Source: Methylorubrum salsuginis (GTDB lineage Bacteria; Pseudomonadota; Alphaproteobacteria; Rhizobiales; Beijerinckiaceae). From it: 64,000 nt of DNA. Below the pieces are notes generated by a model, which saw nothing but the letters and a program-made list of their open reading frames with translations, had not been told where the DNA came from and did no database searches. Shown in pieces: positions 46,867-56,225 of this stretch. The translations under genes and the position numbers were made by a program. Each line of letters opens with the position of its first letter. Position 1 is the first letter of the stretch. The stretch spans positions 426,600 through 490,599 of the forward strand of contig NZ_FOSV01000001.1 in NCBI RefSeq assembly GCF_900114375.1, read 5' to 3'.

Positions 46867-47601
46867 TCAGGCGTCCGGCATCGCCGACTGGATGAAGCGG
46901 TCGGAGGAGAGGTCCTCCTCGTCGTAGCCCAGAAGCTCCGCCAAGCGCCCGCGGGCGCGGCTGACGCGGCTCTTCACCGTGCCGACCTTGCAGCCCATGA
47001 TGGTCGCGGCCTCCTCGTAGGAGACGCCCTCGGCGCCGACCAGCACCAGGGCCTCGCGCTGGTCCGGCGGCAGCTTGGCGAGCGCCGTCTGGAGATCCTC
47101 CACGTCGAGCCGGTCGCCCTGGTGCGGGGCGGTGGCGAGGCGGGCGGCGTAGGAGCCGTCCTGATCCTCGACCTCGCGCACGCGCTTGCGGTGGTCCGAG
47201 TAGAAGATGTTGCGCAGGATCGTGAAGAGCCACGCATTGAGGTTGGTGCCGGGCTGGAACCGGGCGCGGTGCTGCCAGCCTTTGAGCAGGGTGTCCTGAA
47301 CGAGGTCGTCGGAGCGGGCCGGGTTCGAGGTCAGCGACAGGGCGAAGGCGCGCAAGCTCGGCACCGCGGCGAGCAGGCCGTTGCGGAACTCGGGGTCCAC
47401 CCGCTCGCCCTGCGCCTTGAGGGCGGCTTCGAGCTTGCCGATCAGGTCGGAGAAGCGGGAGGGCGTGTCCTCGCCCGCGCCCAGCGTCTCGTAGACGGTG
47501 CGCAGGTGGTCGCCGAGATGCGTGCGGATGGAATCGGAGAGCTTGGGCCGGCCGTCGGTCATCGCGGGGCGATCCAGGGTGGCGTCGGTGTCGTTGTGCA
47601 T
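46867..47601 (-). CDS. EcfG-type sigma factor with N-terminal NepR-like segment
   Basis: A 244-residue protein. Residues ~72-145 are sigma region 2 (RSDDLVQDTLLKGW, then AWLFTILRNIFYSDHRKR). Residues ~165-220 are region 4 (LPPDQREALVLVGAEGVSYEEAA, then GTVKSRVSRARGRL). REVEDQDGSYA between them is characteristic of EcfG, the general stress sigma. Residues ~25-62 (IRTHLGDHLRTVYETLG, then PSRFSDLIGKLEAAL) match the anti-sigma NepR consensus (IGxxLRxxYDxx...PDRFxxLLxxLD). No phyR or separate nepR gene is adjacent. Confidence 0.85.
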   Translation of the reverse strand: MHNDTDATLDRPAMTDGRPKLSDSIRTHLGDHLRTVYETLGAGEDTPSRFSDLIGKLEAALKAQGERVDPEFRNGLLAAVPSLRAFALSLTSNPARSDDLVQDTLLKGWQHRARFQPGTNLNAWLFTILRNIFYSDHRKRVREVEDQDGSYAARLATAPHQGDRLDVEDLQTALAKLPPDQREALVLVGAEGVSYEEAATIMGCKVGTVKSRVSRARGRLAELLGYDEEDLSSDRFIQSAMPDA

Positions 47602-47923
47602 CGGGCTCTGACGATCACTGAAACGGCGTGGGTCTCGGGCGGCGGTCGCAGGTCCGAGCGTGGCTTAACATAGTTGTAGCGCATCGGACGCTCCGGCGCA
47701 CCCTGCGGCGGGCGAATACGGCCGCGCTTGCGCAGTCTGGGGCGTGAAAGCCACACCCATGAGAAGAGATGGCCCCACGCCGACGACCCGAGGATGCGGC
47801 AAATCGGACGGGGCGCGACGCAGGCCAGTGATGGGCGCGCCGCCGGCTCGCGGAACCTTGATCGGAGCGTCGTCGAACTGGGGATGTTTCGGGCGGGGGC
47901 CCGGAATGACGGTGGGGGAAGCG
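47602..47923. other. 322-nt upstream region of the sigma-factor gene
   Basis: It holds the sigma gene promoter side (47602-47700, with GGCTTAACATAGTTG at 47660-47674). A partial CCGGAATGACGG palindrome half lies at 47900-47915, next to the end of the amidotransferase gene. No gene is seen in it. Confidence 0.45.
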
Positions 47924-48697
47924 TCAGCCCCCGATCACCCGCACGTCGCCGTCGGTCAGCACCAGGGTGTCGCCGCGCGAGAGCTCGGTCCAGGTCTCGT
48001 CGCGGGTGAGCGCGCGGGTGGCGATCACGGTGACGATGTCGGTCTCGGTGGTCTCCTGCGCGAAATCGACCCGCCAATCCTCGTCGATCAGGGTCGCGGT
48101 GCCGAAGGGCGCGCGGCGGGTGAGGTAGCACAGGCGCTTGCCGCAATGGGCGTAGAGGGTGCGGCTGTCGGACAGGAGCATGTTGAACACGCCGAGCTCC
48201 GAAAGCGCGCGGGCGAGTTCGGCGATCACGGATTCGAGCCGCGCCGGGCGCGGCGCCTTGGGGAAGCGCGCCTGCAATTGCGACAGCATCCAGCAGAAGG
48301 CGTATTCGCTGTCGGTGGTGCCGATCGGCTCGAAGCCGCCGAGCGGCAACCGCTTCACGCCCTTGAGCTGCCCGTTATGGGCGAAGGTCCAGCGCCGGCC
48401 CCACAATTCGCGGGAGAACGGGTGGGTGTTCTCCAGGCTGACCCGGCCGCGATTGGCCTTGCGCACATGGGCGACGACGATCCGGCTCTTGATCGGATAG
48501 CGGCGCAGGAGCTTGGCGAGTTCGGAGCGGGCGCTGGGCTCCGGATCGTGGAACGCGCGGCAGCCGCGCCCCTCGTAGAAGGTGATGCCCCAGCCGTCGG
48601 CGTGGGGCCCGGTCTCGCCGCCCCGCCGCGCGAGGGCGGCGAACGAGAAGCGGATGTCCGTCGGCACGTTCGCGCTCATTCCGAGCAATTCGCACAT
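47924..48697 (-). CDS. Class II glutamine amidotransferase (YafJ/EgtC-like)
   Basis: A 257-residue Ntn-hydrolase. The nucleophile Cys follows the initiator Met (MCELLGMSAN). ADGWGITFYEGRG, HVRKANRG, NTHPF and WTFAHNGQLKG are the expected glutaminase loops. TTDSEYAFCWML is typical of the YafJ branch. No acceptor domain is fused, so the ammonia use is unknown; EgtC-like gamma-glutamyl hydrolysis is another option. Probably monocistronic. Confidence 0.86.
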   Translation of the reverse strand: MCELLGMSANVPTDIRFSFAALARRGGETGPHADGWGITFYEGRGCRAFHDPEPSARSELAKLLRRYPIKSRIVVAHVRKANRGRVSLENTHPFSRELWGRRWTFAHNGQLKGVKRLPLGGFEPIGTTDSEYAFCWMLSQLQARFPKAPRPARLESVIAELARALSELGVFNMLLSDSRTLYAHCGKRLCYLTRRAPFGTATLIDEDWRVDFAQETTETDIVTVIATRALTRDETWTELSRGDTLVLTDGDVRVIGG

Positions 48698-48830
48698 GGG
48701 TCTCGGATCGTCTCTTGTTCTTGGCGCGACAGTCTCGGCGCGGCATTCCCGGCGCGAAGGCAGGCCTGACGGGAGGCGACTTTAGAGCGCCGGACGCGAA
48801 AAGGGAGGGTTTTTGCGCGGGAAAAGCCGC

Positions 48831-49994
48831 TCACCGCCGCTCGATGAAGCGCGCGGCGGCCTCGCGGCCGGGCCAGGCGGGGGGGGCGGCGAGCCCCGGG
48901 AGCAGGCGCCGCAGCGGCGGGGCGAGGCCGGCGGCGAGCCCGGCCACGCCCGCCAGCGCCAGCACGTCCGAGAAGCGGATGCGGAAGCTGCCGACGAAGG
49001 AGGGGGTGACGAACCACGCCATCTCGGCCAGCTGGGCCGCCACCACGAAGGCGGCGACGAACCGGGTGCGGTTCTCGCCCGGCCGCAGGGTGAGCGCGGC
49101 GGCGAGCGCCACGAGGGCGCCGGAGGCGAGCACGAGGCCCCGCCCCGCAGGGCCCCCGCGGGCGCCGTACCACGAAGCCGCCGCGGGGTCGGATCCGAGC
49201 ATCAGGAACTGCACCGCGTGCAGGCCCGCCGAGACGAGGAGCAGCACGGCGAGCGGCGTCATCCGGTCGTGGCGCCGCCGGGCCGGGCCGATATCCGGCG
49301 GAGCGATCAGGATCGCGGCGGCAAGCGCGAGGCTCGACCACGCCGCCATGGCAAGGAGCCCGAAGGCGGCGGCGTGGAAGCGCCCGTCCACCGCCATCAC
49401 GAGGTCGCAGGCGGCGAGCGTCCCGACCACGGTGTGGACGCCGAGCCCCAGCACCGCCCGCCCGTCGTCGATCCGCCCGGCCTTGCCCCAGGGCTCGCCG
49501 CCGCGCCGGGCGAAGAGAAGCGCGAGGCCGATCCAGAGGACGAAATAGAGGAGGAGCCGAACCGCGAAGCCGGCGCCCGAGAACCACAGGGCGGCGAACG
49601 CCGTGTCAGGTGCCGGCGCCTGCGTCCAGGGATAGAGCCGCGGGGCGAGGAACGGGATCGGCAGGGCCAGCAGCGCTGCCACCGGCATCAGGGCGAGCAG
49701 ACCGCGCAGGGTCTCGAGCAGGGCGGTCTCGGGTTGCGGCCGCCACGCATCGGCCCGCTCGATCATGATGGCGACGGGCAGCGCCCCGGCCGGCAGGGCG
49801 AGCAGGCAGGTCCAGGCTGCGAGATAGGACGGGGCGAACCGCGCCGGCCCGTGGAGCCAGAGGGCCAGGGCGAGGCAGGCGCCGCCGGCGAGGAAGGCGG
49901 CGAGCGGGCGCCGGGCCGGATCGAGGAAATAGCCGCTGGCCGTCTTGGCGCCCAGCGCCTTGCGGGCGGCGGCGCCGCGCTCGTCGACGCTCAT
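48831..49994 (-). CDS. ActF-like membrane subunit of an alternative complex III-type system
   Basis: A 387-residue protein with ~10 hydrophobic segments. The pattern PLAAFLAGGACLALALWLHGPARF, then LLALPIPFLAPRLYPW, then FALWFSGAGF-type region fits ActF of alternative complex III. ATG 49994 overlaps the upstream stop by 4 nt. It is the last gene of a two-gene unit with the NrfD-ActD fusion. The redox subunits are missing from the neighbourhood. Confidence 0.6.
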   Translation of the reverse strand: MSVDERGAAARKALGAKTASGYFLDPARRPLAAFLAGGACLALALWLHGPARFAPSYLAAWTCLLALPAGALPVAIMIERADAWRPQPETALLETLRGLLALMPVAALLALPIPFLAPRLYPWTQAPAPDTAFAALWFSGAGFAVRLLLYFVLWIGLALLFARRGGEPWGKAGRIDDGRAVLGLGVHTVVGTLAACDLVMAVDGRFHAAAFGLLAMAAWSSLALAAAILIAPPDIGPARRRHDRMTPLAVLLLVSAGLHAVQFLMLGSDPAAASWYGARGGPAGRGLVLASGALVALAAALTLRPGENRTRFVAAFVVAAQLAEMAWFVTPSFVGSFRIRFSDVLALAGVAGLAAGLAPPLRRLLPGLAAPPAWPGREAAARFIERR

Positions 49995-51802
49995 GGGGCG
50001 GTCTCCGCCCGGCGCAGCGCCAGCGGCCGCCCGGCCTTGTCCGGCAGGGCGGCGAGGCGCCGGGCCAGCGAGGCGGCGGAGGGGTTCTCGGCGCCGGGAG
50101 TGAGCGTGAGGACGAAGACCTCGCGCCAGTCCGGCGGGGGCGCGGCGGCGGGCCGGCGCAGGTGCCGGGCCAGGGCGGCCCCGGCCCCGAGGGCGGCCCC
50201 CGTCGCCGCGGCGGCCAGCGTCGGGATCGCCAGCCGCGCCCAAGCGAGGGCGGACATCCCCGCGAGGCCGCCGGGCGCCCGCGCCGCCTCGGCGGCCTGG
50301 ACGGCGAGGAAGCCGAGCCCCGCGAGCGCGGCGGCGATCAGCGCGGCCTCCCGCACCGTCCGCTCCTCCCGCCGGAGCGCGGCGGCGGCCTCGGGCATCG
50401 GCGCGGGGCCGTGGGCCTCGAGGGGGAGAGCCTCGTGGGTTCCGAGACCGCGCAGGGCCTCGACCAGACCGGCCTCCGAGGCGAAGGCGGCGGCGAGCCC
50501 CGCCCGGGGCGGCGGGGCGGCGGGTTCCGTGGGCGGGGGAACGGGCAGGGCGACGGGTCTTCGGTTGTGCAGGAGGGCGAGCCCGCGCATCTCGGCCACC
50601 GAGATCGCGGGCACGAGGCGGAAGGCGGCGATCAGCGCCAGTCCGAACAGGGCGCCGGGCCCGGCCAGTTCGGCGAGCAGGGCGGTCGCGTAGCCCGCGC
50701 CGGAGGCCGGCACGAGCAGCACGTGGCCGGCCCCCGCGCCCAGCGCGGCGAGGGTGCCGACGAGGCCGAGCGTCACCGGGCTGCGCCGCGCCGCGCCGGC
50801 CCACAGCGCCTGCGTCGGCAGGAGGCCGACCCCCATCAGCGTCCAGAAGGCCGGCGCCCCGGCGCCCATGAGCCGCTCGGTGAGGGCCGCCCGCTCGGGC
50901 GGGGCGCCGTAGAGGCCCGCCACCACGGCTTCGGTGACGTGGCAGTAGAGCCCGGCGAGGCCGAGCGCCAGGATCAGGCGCCCGAGAATGTCGAGATGGC
51001 GCCCGGTGACGAAGCCGTCGAAGCCGGGCTCGCGCCGCAGGGCGGCGGCGAGCGCCGCGATCAGCCCCGCCCCGGACAGTACGGCGCCGACCGCGAGGGC
51101 GACCGGCAGCAGGGTGTCGGAGCGGTCGCTGAGCGCCGCGAGCGTCAGGGCGAGGTCGGTCTGGAGGGCGAAGGCCGCGAGCAGGCCGGCGAGCGCCAGC
51201 GCCCGGCAGGCGCGCTCCCAGGCGAGCCATTGCCGGGCGGTGCCCTGCCAGCGCGCGGCGGCGCGGCGATAGAGCCGCGCCCGCCAGGCTCGGCCCGTCG
51301 CCGGCCGGTCGCGCAGGTCGGCGAGATCGGGCACGAGCGCCGCCGCCCACAGGCCCAGCGCGCAGACCGTGAGCGCGATCAGCGCGGCCCGGTCGCCGGG
51401 GGCGGGATGGAGCAGCGCGACGAGGCAGGCCGCCAGCGCGGCGGTCTGGGCGAGCCGGCCGATGCCGCAGCGCCAATCGACGCGGGCGAGCAGCAGGAGC
51501 CCGGAGATCGTCAGGCAGCCGGATGCGAGCCCCGCCCACCAGCCGAACCCGGCCGCGCCGGACGGCGCTTGCGCCGGGCCGAGCGCGAGCCAGCCGAGCC
51601 CGCCGATCGGCAGCGCGACCTGCGCGATCCGCCGGGCGCCGCCTGCGGGCGCCAGCACCGCGCGGGCGGCCGCCGCGCCGATCCCCGCCACGGTGACGGA
51701 GGGCGACACGACCGGCGCCCCGCGCAGGCGCTCCTGGGCCCGCTCTGGCCCCGAGGGGGCGAGACCCGAGCCGGTGGGAGGAAAGGGCGGACGCCGCGTC
51801 AT
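49991..51802 (-). CDS. NrfD/ActC-like membrane protein fused to an ActD-like domain
   Basis: A 603-residue protein. After a ~35-residue N-tail, residues ~40-410 contain about ten membrane helices of the NrfD/PsrC/ActC type. A Pro-rich linker (~415-430) leads to residues ~430-603, which resemble ActD (DUF3341): GLAAAFASEAGLVEALRGLG, two helices, then REVFVLTLTPGAENPSAASL. In ACIII these subunits bind quinol. The gene is coupled to the ActF-like gene. Start ATG 51802 has GAAGAGG upstream. Confidence 0.6.
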   Translation of the reverse strand: MTRRPPFPPTGSGLAPSGPERAQERLRGAPVVSPSVTVAGIGAAAARAVLAPAGGARRIAQVALPIGGLGWLALGPAQAPSGAAGFGWWAGLASGCLTISGLLLLARVDWRCGIGRLAQTAALAACLVALLHPAPGDRAALIALTVCALGLWAAALVPDLADLRDRPATGRAWRARLYRRAAARWQGTARQWLAWERACRALALAGLLAAFALQTDLALTLAALSDRSDTLLPVALAVGAVLSGAGLIAALAAALRREPGFDGFVTGRHLDILGRLILALGLAGLYCHVTEAVVAGLYGAPPERAALTERLMGAGAPAFWTLMGVGLLPTQALWAGAARRSPVTLGLVGTLAALGAGAGHVLLVPASGAGYATALLAELAGPGALFGLALIAAFRLVPAISVAEMRGLALLHNRRPVALPVPPPTEPAAPPPRAGLAAAFASEAGLVEALRGLGTHEALPLEAHGPAPMPEAAAALRREERTVREAALIAAALAGLGFLAVQAAEAARAPGGLAGMSALAWARLAIPTLAAAATGAALGAGAALARHLRRPAAAPPPDWREVFVLTLTPGAENPSAASLARRLAALPDKAGRPLALRRAETAP

Positions 51803-52102
51803 GACCGCCGGACCGGACCTCTTCATTCTGAATGGATGACGACGAGCGGAGCGGAATCGGGCCCGCGGCCCGCCGCGGGATGTGTCCCGGCGCACCTCAA
51901 AGAGCAACCACCCTGGCCGATTGCAATGGGGCCGTCGGGCGCACCGGGCTTGCGCCGCAGCCGATCCATGCGAAGAGGGCGGGGCCTCGCCTTCGCCCTC
52001 CCCTCCCGACAAAGCCCGCGCGCGAGCCGCCGATGCTCTCTCGAAACGTCGTGAACGGCCTCGCCCCAGGGAGTGCGGATCGGGGCGCCGAGTGGGGTGC
52101 CG
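51803..52102. promoter_or_regulatory. 300-nt divergent region between ACIII-like and pseudo-ABC genes
   Basis: Both flanking transcription units start here. A slightly AT-richer spot (TTCATTCTGAATGGATGACG, 51822-51841) is palindrome-like (CATTCTGAATG). I see no gene in it. Confidence 0.4.
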
Positions 52103-54703
52103 ATGCAGCGTGACCCGATCCTGTTCGCCTGGGCCTCGACGCCGCGGCGCCACGCGGCGGCGCTCGGGCTCGCGGTCGGCCTCGGGAGCCCGCTCGCCCT
52201 GTTCGTGCTGGTCTGCCTGCGCGACCTCATCGCCGTGCTCACCCGGTCGAGCCCCGACGCGCTGCCGTTCCTGCGCATCGCCCTGCCGCTTCCGGGCCAT
52301 CACCTGAACGAGGCGCCGGTGCTGTTCGCCGGCTGGAGCCTGCCGCCGTCCGAATTGCCGCTGATGGCGCTCTCCGCGCTCAGCGTCGCCGCCCTGGCGC
52401 TCGCGGCCCTCGGCGGCATCGTGGCGCTGCTGTGCTTCTCCGCCCAGGCGCGGGCGACCGCCCGGCTGCGGACGCGGGCGCGGGAGGCCATCCTGGCCTC
52501 GCCGCCGGGAGCGCGGGAAGACCTGCGGGCGCTGCCGGCCCTCGTCGGCCGGGCGCTCGCCCGGATGGGGATGGTCTCGGCCGTCGGCATCGTCCTTCCG
52601 GGGCTGGCGGTCGCGGCGATCCTGCTGGCGCTGGTGATGGCCGAACTCGCCGCCCCGCGCCTCGTCCCGGTGGTCGGCCTGCTCCTCGCCGCCACGGGGC
52701 TCGCCCGCGTGCTCCTCCTCGGCCGCGCCGCCGCCCGCGGACGCCTGCGCCGCGACGACACCGCCGCCACGGAAAGCGGCTTGCGTGACCTGATCCGCCG
52801 GATGCCCGCGGTGCGCGCCCACGGCGCGGCGGCGTTCGAGCGCCGCCGCCTGGGGCTTCGCGCCCGGGCCGCCCGCTCGGCCCTGGTGCGGGCGGAAGCC
52901 CGCCTCGCCTATGCCCGCGCCCCGGCGCTGGCGCTCGTGGTGATCCTGCCCGCGCTCCTCATCGCCACCGCCCTGTGGCAGGGCGAGGCGGCCACGGAAG
53001 CCGACAACGTGCTCCCCGGCGCGCTCGCTGCGGCGGCCGGCGCCTTCGGCATCGCCGCGCTCCTCGTCTCGGCCTGCCTGCGGCTGTGGACCGAGCGCCG
53101 GGCCGTCGCCCCGCTGTTTCGCGACATCGCCGCGATCGTCGAGGCGCTGGAGCCCAGGCCCGCCGGCGCGGCGCGGGACTTCGTGCCGTTCCCCGCCGCC
53201 GGGCTGCTGTCGGCCCGGGGCGTGGGCGCCTACGATCCGGTGAGCGGCGAGCGGCTCACCGGCGTCGACCTCACCCTGCCGATGCCGGCCCACATCGCCA
53301 TCGTCGGTCCGCGCGGGAGCGGCGTCCGGGCGCTGGCCGCCCTGCTCGCCGGCCAGATCGATCCGACCGCGGGAACGCTCACCTTCGGCGGCACGCCGCT
53401 GCGCGCCTTCGATCCCGCCGAGCGGGCCCGGCGCATGGCGCTGGCCGGCGGCGAGGCGATCCTGATCGAGGGGACGCTGCGCCAGAACCTGCTCTACGGC
53501 GCCCGCAGCGGCGACCGCGAGGCCTCCGGCCTCGCCGAGCGCATCGCCATCCTCAAGCTGACGGGGCTCGACGCCTTCGTCTACGAGCGGGGCCTGGAGG
53601 CCTCGATCGACCCGGAGGACGACCCGGCGAGCGCGCACGCCGTGGTCGCCGCCCGCCGGGCCGTGCGCGAGGCGCTCACCGCCGAGGGCATGGATCGGCT
53701 GGTCGAGCCGTTCGACCCCGCCCGCTACAACCATCAGGCCGATCTGGGCGAGAACCTGCTGTTCGGCGAGGCGGTCGGCCCGGCCTTCTCGCCCGCGCGG
53801 CTCGCCGCCCACCCCTACCTGCGCGCCGTGCTGGAGGCCGAGGACCTGACCCGGACGCTCGTCGATGTCGGGCTGCAGGTCGCCCGCTCCACCGTCGAGA
53901 TCTTTTCCGACCTCCCCGACGACCATCCCTTGTTCGAGACCTTCTCGCTGTTCCCGGCGGAGGAGCGGGGCTATTTCGAGGATCTCGTCGCCCGCCAGCC
54001 GGACGTGCGCAGCTTCCGCCGCGGGGCGGCCGGGCAGCGCGACCGCGAGCGGCTGATCGGGCTGGCGCTGCGCTACAACGAGACCCGCCACCGCTTCGGC
54101 CTGATCGACGCGGGCCTCGAAGAGCGCCTGGTCGCCGCCCGCCACAGCTTCGCGGCGCTGTTGCCCCCGCGTTATCGCGAGAAGGTCGAGTTCTACGATC
54201 CCACCCGGCTCACCGCCGCCGCGAGCCTGGAGGAGAACCTGCTGTTCGGCCGCATCACCCAAGGCGAGGCCGGCGCCGAGGCGCGGGTGCGGGCCCTGGT
54301 GCGCCGGGTGCTGGCCGAACAGGGGCTGGAGCCCACCGTCTATCGGCTGGGGCTCGCCACCCGCATCGCCGCCGGCACCGCGGGGGCGGCGCCGGGCCAG
54401 CGCGCGGTGCTGGGAGAGGGCGCCATCGGCCCGCGCGAGCGCGTGGCGATCGAGTTCGTGCGCTGCCTCGTGCGCCGCCCCGACCTCCTCGTGGTCGGCC
54501 TGGCGCTCGACGAGCGCAAGCCCGACGAGGTCACGGCCCGCATCGCCCGCCTGCGCGCCGTCCGCGCGGGCGGCGGCCTGATCGTCTGCCTGCCCGACGA
54601 GGCGACCCTGCGCCGTCAGGCCCCGTTCGACGCGGTGATCCGGGTCGAGCGCAACACCGTGACGGGCATCGACGGCCTGCGGCTGCCCGAATCCGCGCAT
54701 TGA
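52103..54703 (+). CDS. Large ABC-exporter-like protein with degenerate ATPase domain
   Basis: An 866-residue protein. Residues 1-330 have several membrane helices of exporter type. The ATPase-like part starts ~365. Its P-loop reads GPRGSGVRA (~402-410), lacking the Lys and Ser/Thr of Walker A. The signature LSGGQ is replaced by GAAPGQRAV. The Walker B-like LLVVGLALDE near the end lacks the first Asp. The Q-loop-side motif L-x-[EQ]-N-L-L-[FY]-G occurs three times: 459-466, 548-555 and 709-716. ATP hydrolysis is doubtful. Related large proteins probably exist in Rhizobiales. Confidence 0.7.
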   Translation: MQRDPILFAWASTPRRHAAALGLAVGLGSPLALFVLVCLRDLIAVLTRSSPDALPFLRIALPLPGHHLNEAPVLFAGWSLPPSELPLMALSALSVAALALAALGGIVALLCFSAQARATARLRTRAREAILASPPGAREDLRALPALVGRALARMGMVSAVGIVLPGLAVAAILLALVMAELAAPRLVPVVGLLLAATGLARVLLLGRAAARGRLRRDDTAATESGLRDLIRRMPAVRAHGAAAFERRRLGLRARAARSALVRAEARLAYARAPALALVVILPALLIATALWQGEAATEADNVLPGALAAAAGAFGIAALLVSACLRLWTERRAVAPLFRDIAAIVEALEPRPAGAARDFVPFPAAGLLSARGVGAYDPVSGERLTGVDLTLPMPAHIAIVGPRGSGVRALAALLAGQIDPTAGTLTFGGTPLRAFDPAERARRMALAGGEAILIEGTLRQNLLYGARSGDREASGLAERIAILKLTGLDAFVYERGLEASIDPEDDPASAHAVVAARRAVREALTAEGMDRLVEPFDPARYNHQADLGENLLFGEAVGPAFSPARLAAHPYLRAVLEAEDLTRTLVDVGLQVARSTVEIFSDLPDDHPLFETFSLFPAEERGYFEDLVARQPDVRSFRRGAAGQRDRERLIGLALRYNETRHRFGLIDAGLEERLVAARHSFAALLPPRYREKVEFYDPTRLTAAASLEENLLFGRITQGEAGAEARVRALVRRVLAEQGLEPTVYRLGLATRIAAGTAGAAPGQRAVLGEGAIGPRERVAIEFVRCLVRRPDLLVVGLALDERKPDEVTARIARLRAVRAGGGLIVCLPDEATLRRQAPFDAVIRVERNTVTGIDGLRLPESAH

Positions 54704-54818
54704 GTCTCGCGGGCCGTCTCGGCCCCCGCAAATCCGCCTCAAACCATGGGCAGACCACGCCGTCGTGCCGCCGCGGGCGGCGCCGGCCTATCCGTGCCGG
54801 TCTCGATCGAGACGGTGC

Positions 54819-56036
54819 ATGCTCCTCCCCGACGCGCCCGCTGCCCTGACGCGCCCGTTCCGCCGCTTCCTGCTGGCACTCGTTCTGGCGCCGTTGGCCC
54901 TGCTCGCCATCGGCGTCCCGACCCGCGCCGACAAGGCGAGCCAGCCGATCCCCGCCGACACCCTCGCCAAGATGGCGGCCAAGGGCACGACCCCGGCGGC
55001 GCCGATCCTGCTGCGGGCCTACAAGCGCGAATCCGAGATCGAGCTGTGGAAGCGCGACCGTTCCGGGCGCTACGTGCCGATCAAGACCTACCCGATCTGC
55101 CGCTGGTCGGGCCAACTCGGACCCAAGACCAGGAACGGCGACCGGCAGGTGCCCGAGGGGTTCTACACCGTGGCCAAAAGCCAGATGAACCCCAACTCGC
55201 GCTACTACCTCTCCTTCGACATCGGCTACCCCAACGCCTACGACCGGGCCCACGGCGCCACCGGCTCGGCGATCATGGTCCACGGCATCTGCTCGTCGAT
55301 GGGGTGCTTCGCCATGACCGATCAGGTGGCGGGCGAATTGTTCGCCCTCGCCCGCGAGGCCTTCGCCGGGGGGCAGACGGCGTTCCAGTTCCAGGCCTTC
55401 CCGTTCCGCATGACGGCGGCCAACATGGCCCGCCACCGCACCGACCCGAACATCGGTTTCTGGCGCCAGCTGAAGGAGGGCTCCGACCGGTTCGAGGCCA
55501 CCGGCGAGGAGCCGGTCGTCGGCGTGACGGCCGGGCGCTACAGCTTCGCGCCGCTGAAGGATCCGGACAAGGAGGCCGCCGCGCAGGCCCTGCACCGCAG
55601 CGAGAGCGAGCGCATCGCCGGCCTCGTCGAGGAGGGGGCGGCGGCCGTGCGCACCACCTATTCCGACGGCGGCCAGCACGCCTTCTGGGCCCACCGCATC
55701 AGCCAGGGGTTCCCGGTCGGCGACATCAGCCGGCCCGAGGCCTTGGCCTATGCCGGCCAGGAGGTCGTGCTGATCGCCGCCCGCCGGAAGCCGGCCCCGC
55801 CCGCCGCCATGCCCGAGAGCCTGTGGGCCGCGGTGATCGGCCCGGGCACGCCGTTCTATCCTCACCGCGCCGCCTACCGGGCGCCGTACGAGGGCGGCCC
55901 GGCGCCCCGCTTCGCCGCCGCGGCCCGTTACAGCGAGACCCTGCCGACGCTCCTGCGCCTCGCCCTCGACGGGGAAACCGCCCCGCCCGCCTTCGCCGTC
56001 CCGCAATCCTCGGTCGAGATCGTGGCGCAGCGCTGA
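54819..56036 (+). CDS. L,D-transpeptidase-family murein enzyme (YafK/DpaA-like)
   Basis: A 405-residue protein. ATG 54819 (MLLPDAPAALTRPFRRFLLA) gives a signal peptide ending near PTRADKA. The YkuD-type domain holds GFYTVAKSQMNPNSRYYLSF and the catalytic H155...S-x-G-C163 motif (HGICSSMGCFAMTD). Long C-terminal extension of ~200 residues, not recognised. It acts on peptidoglycan in the periplasm, as a crosslinker or as a hydrolase of Lpp-type links. It lies 115 nt after the pseudo-ABC gene on the same strand. Confidence 0.85.
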   Translation: MLLPDAPAALTRPFRRFLLALVLAPLALLAIGVPTRADKASQPIPADTLAKMAAKGTTPAAPILLRAYKRESEIELWKRDRSGRYVPIKTYPICRWSGQLGPKTRNGDRQVPEGFYTVAKSQMNPNSRYYLSFDIGYPNAYDRAHGATGSAIMVHGICSSMGCFAMTDQVAGELFALAREAFAGGQTAFQFQAFPFRMTAANMARHRTDPNIGFWRQLKEGSDRFEATGEEPVVGVTAGRYSFAPLKDPDKEAAAQALHRSESERIAGLVEEGAAAVRTTYSDGGQHAFWAHRISQGFPVGDISRPEALAYAGQEVVLIAARRKPAPPAAMPESLWAAVIGPGTPFYPHRAAYRAPYEGGPAPRFAAAARYSETLPTLLRLALDGETAPPAFAVPQSSVEIVAQR

Positions 56037-56225
56037 CTTTACACAGATCAAAACGCCGTGTGCGGGCTCGCACACGCACCCGCATGGCCGCCGCCCATCT
56101 CAACGCGGTACACTCCGGCCAAACGAAGGGCCGAAGGACCGCCGCGGATCGTCAAGCGGATGCGTGCGGCGGCGCTGTCACTGTGGAAGGCTCGGGGCGA
56201 TCCGCCCGGGCAACGGTAGCGACCC

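Noticed and set aside
47850..47885. EcfG-type promoter (GGAAC-N16/17-CGTT) near the sigma gene
   Set aside because: A GGAAC occurs, but the distance and the second box do not fit, and it lies on the wrong side of the sigma gene start.
49991..54742. Continuous 1583-codon minus-strand frame spanning two gene regions
   Set aside because: Its left part is the NrfD-ActD gene, but to the right of 51802 it is antisense to the pseudo-ABC gene and low-complexity. The pseudo-ABC frame has coherent transmembrane and ATPase-like structure.
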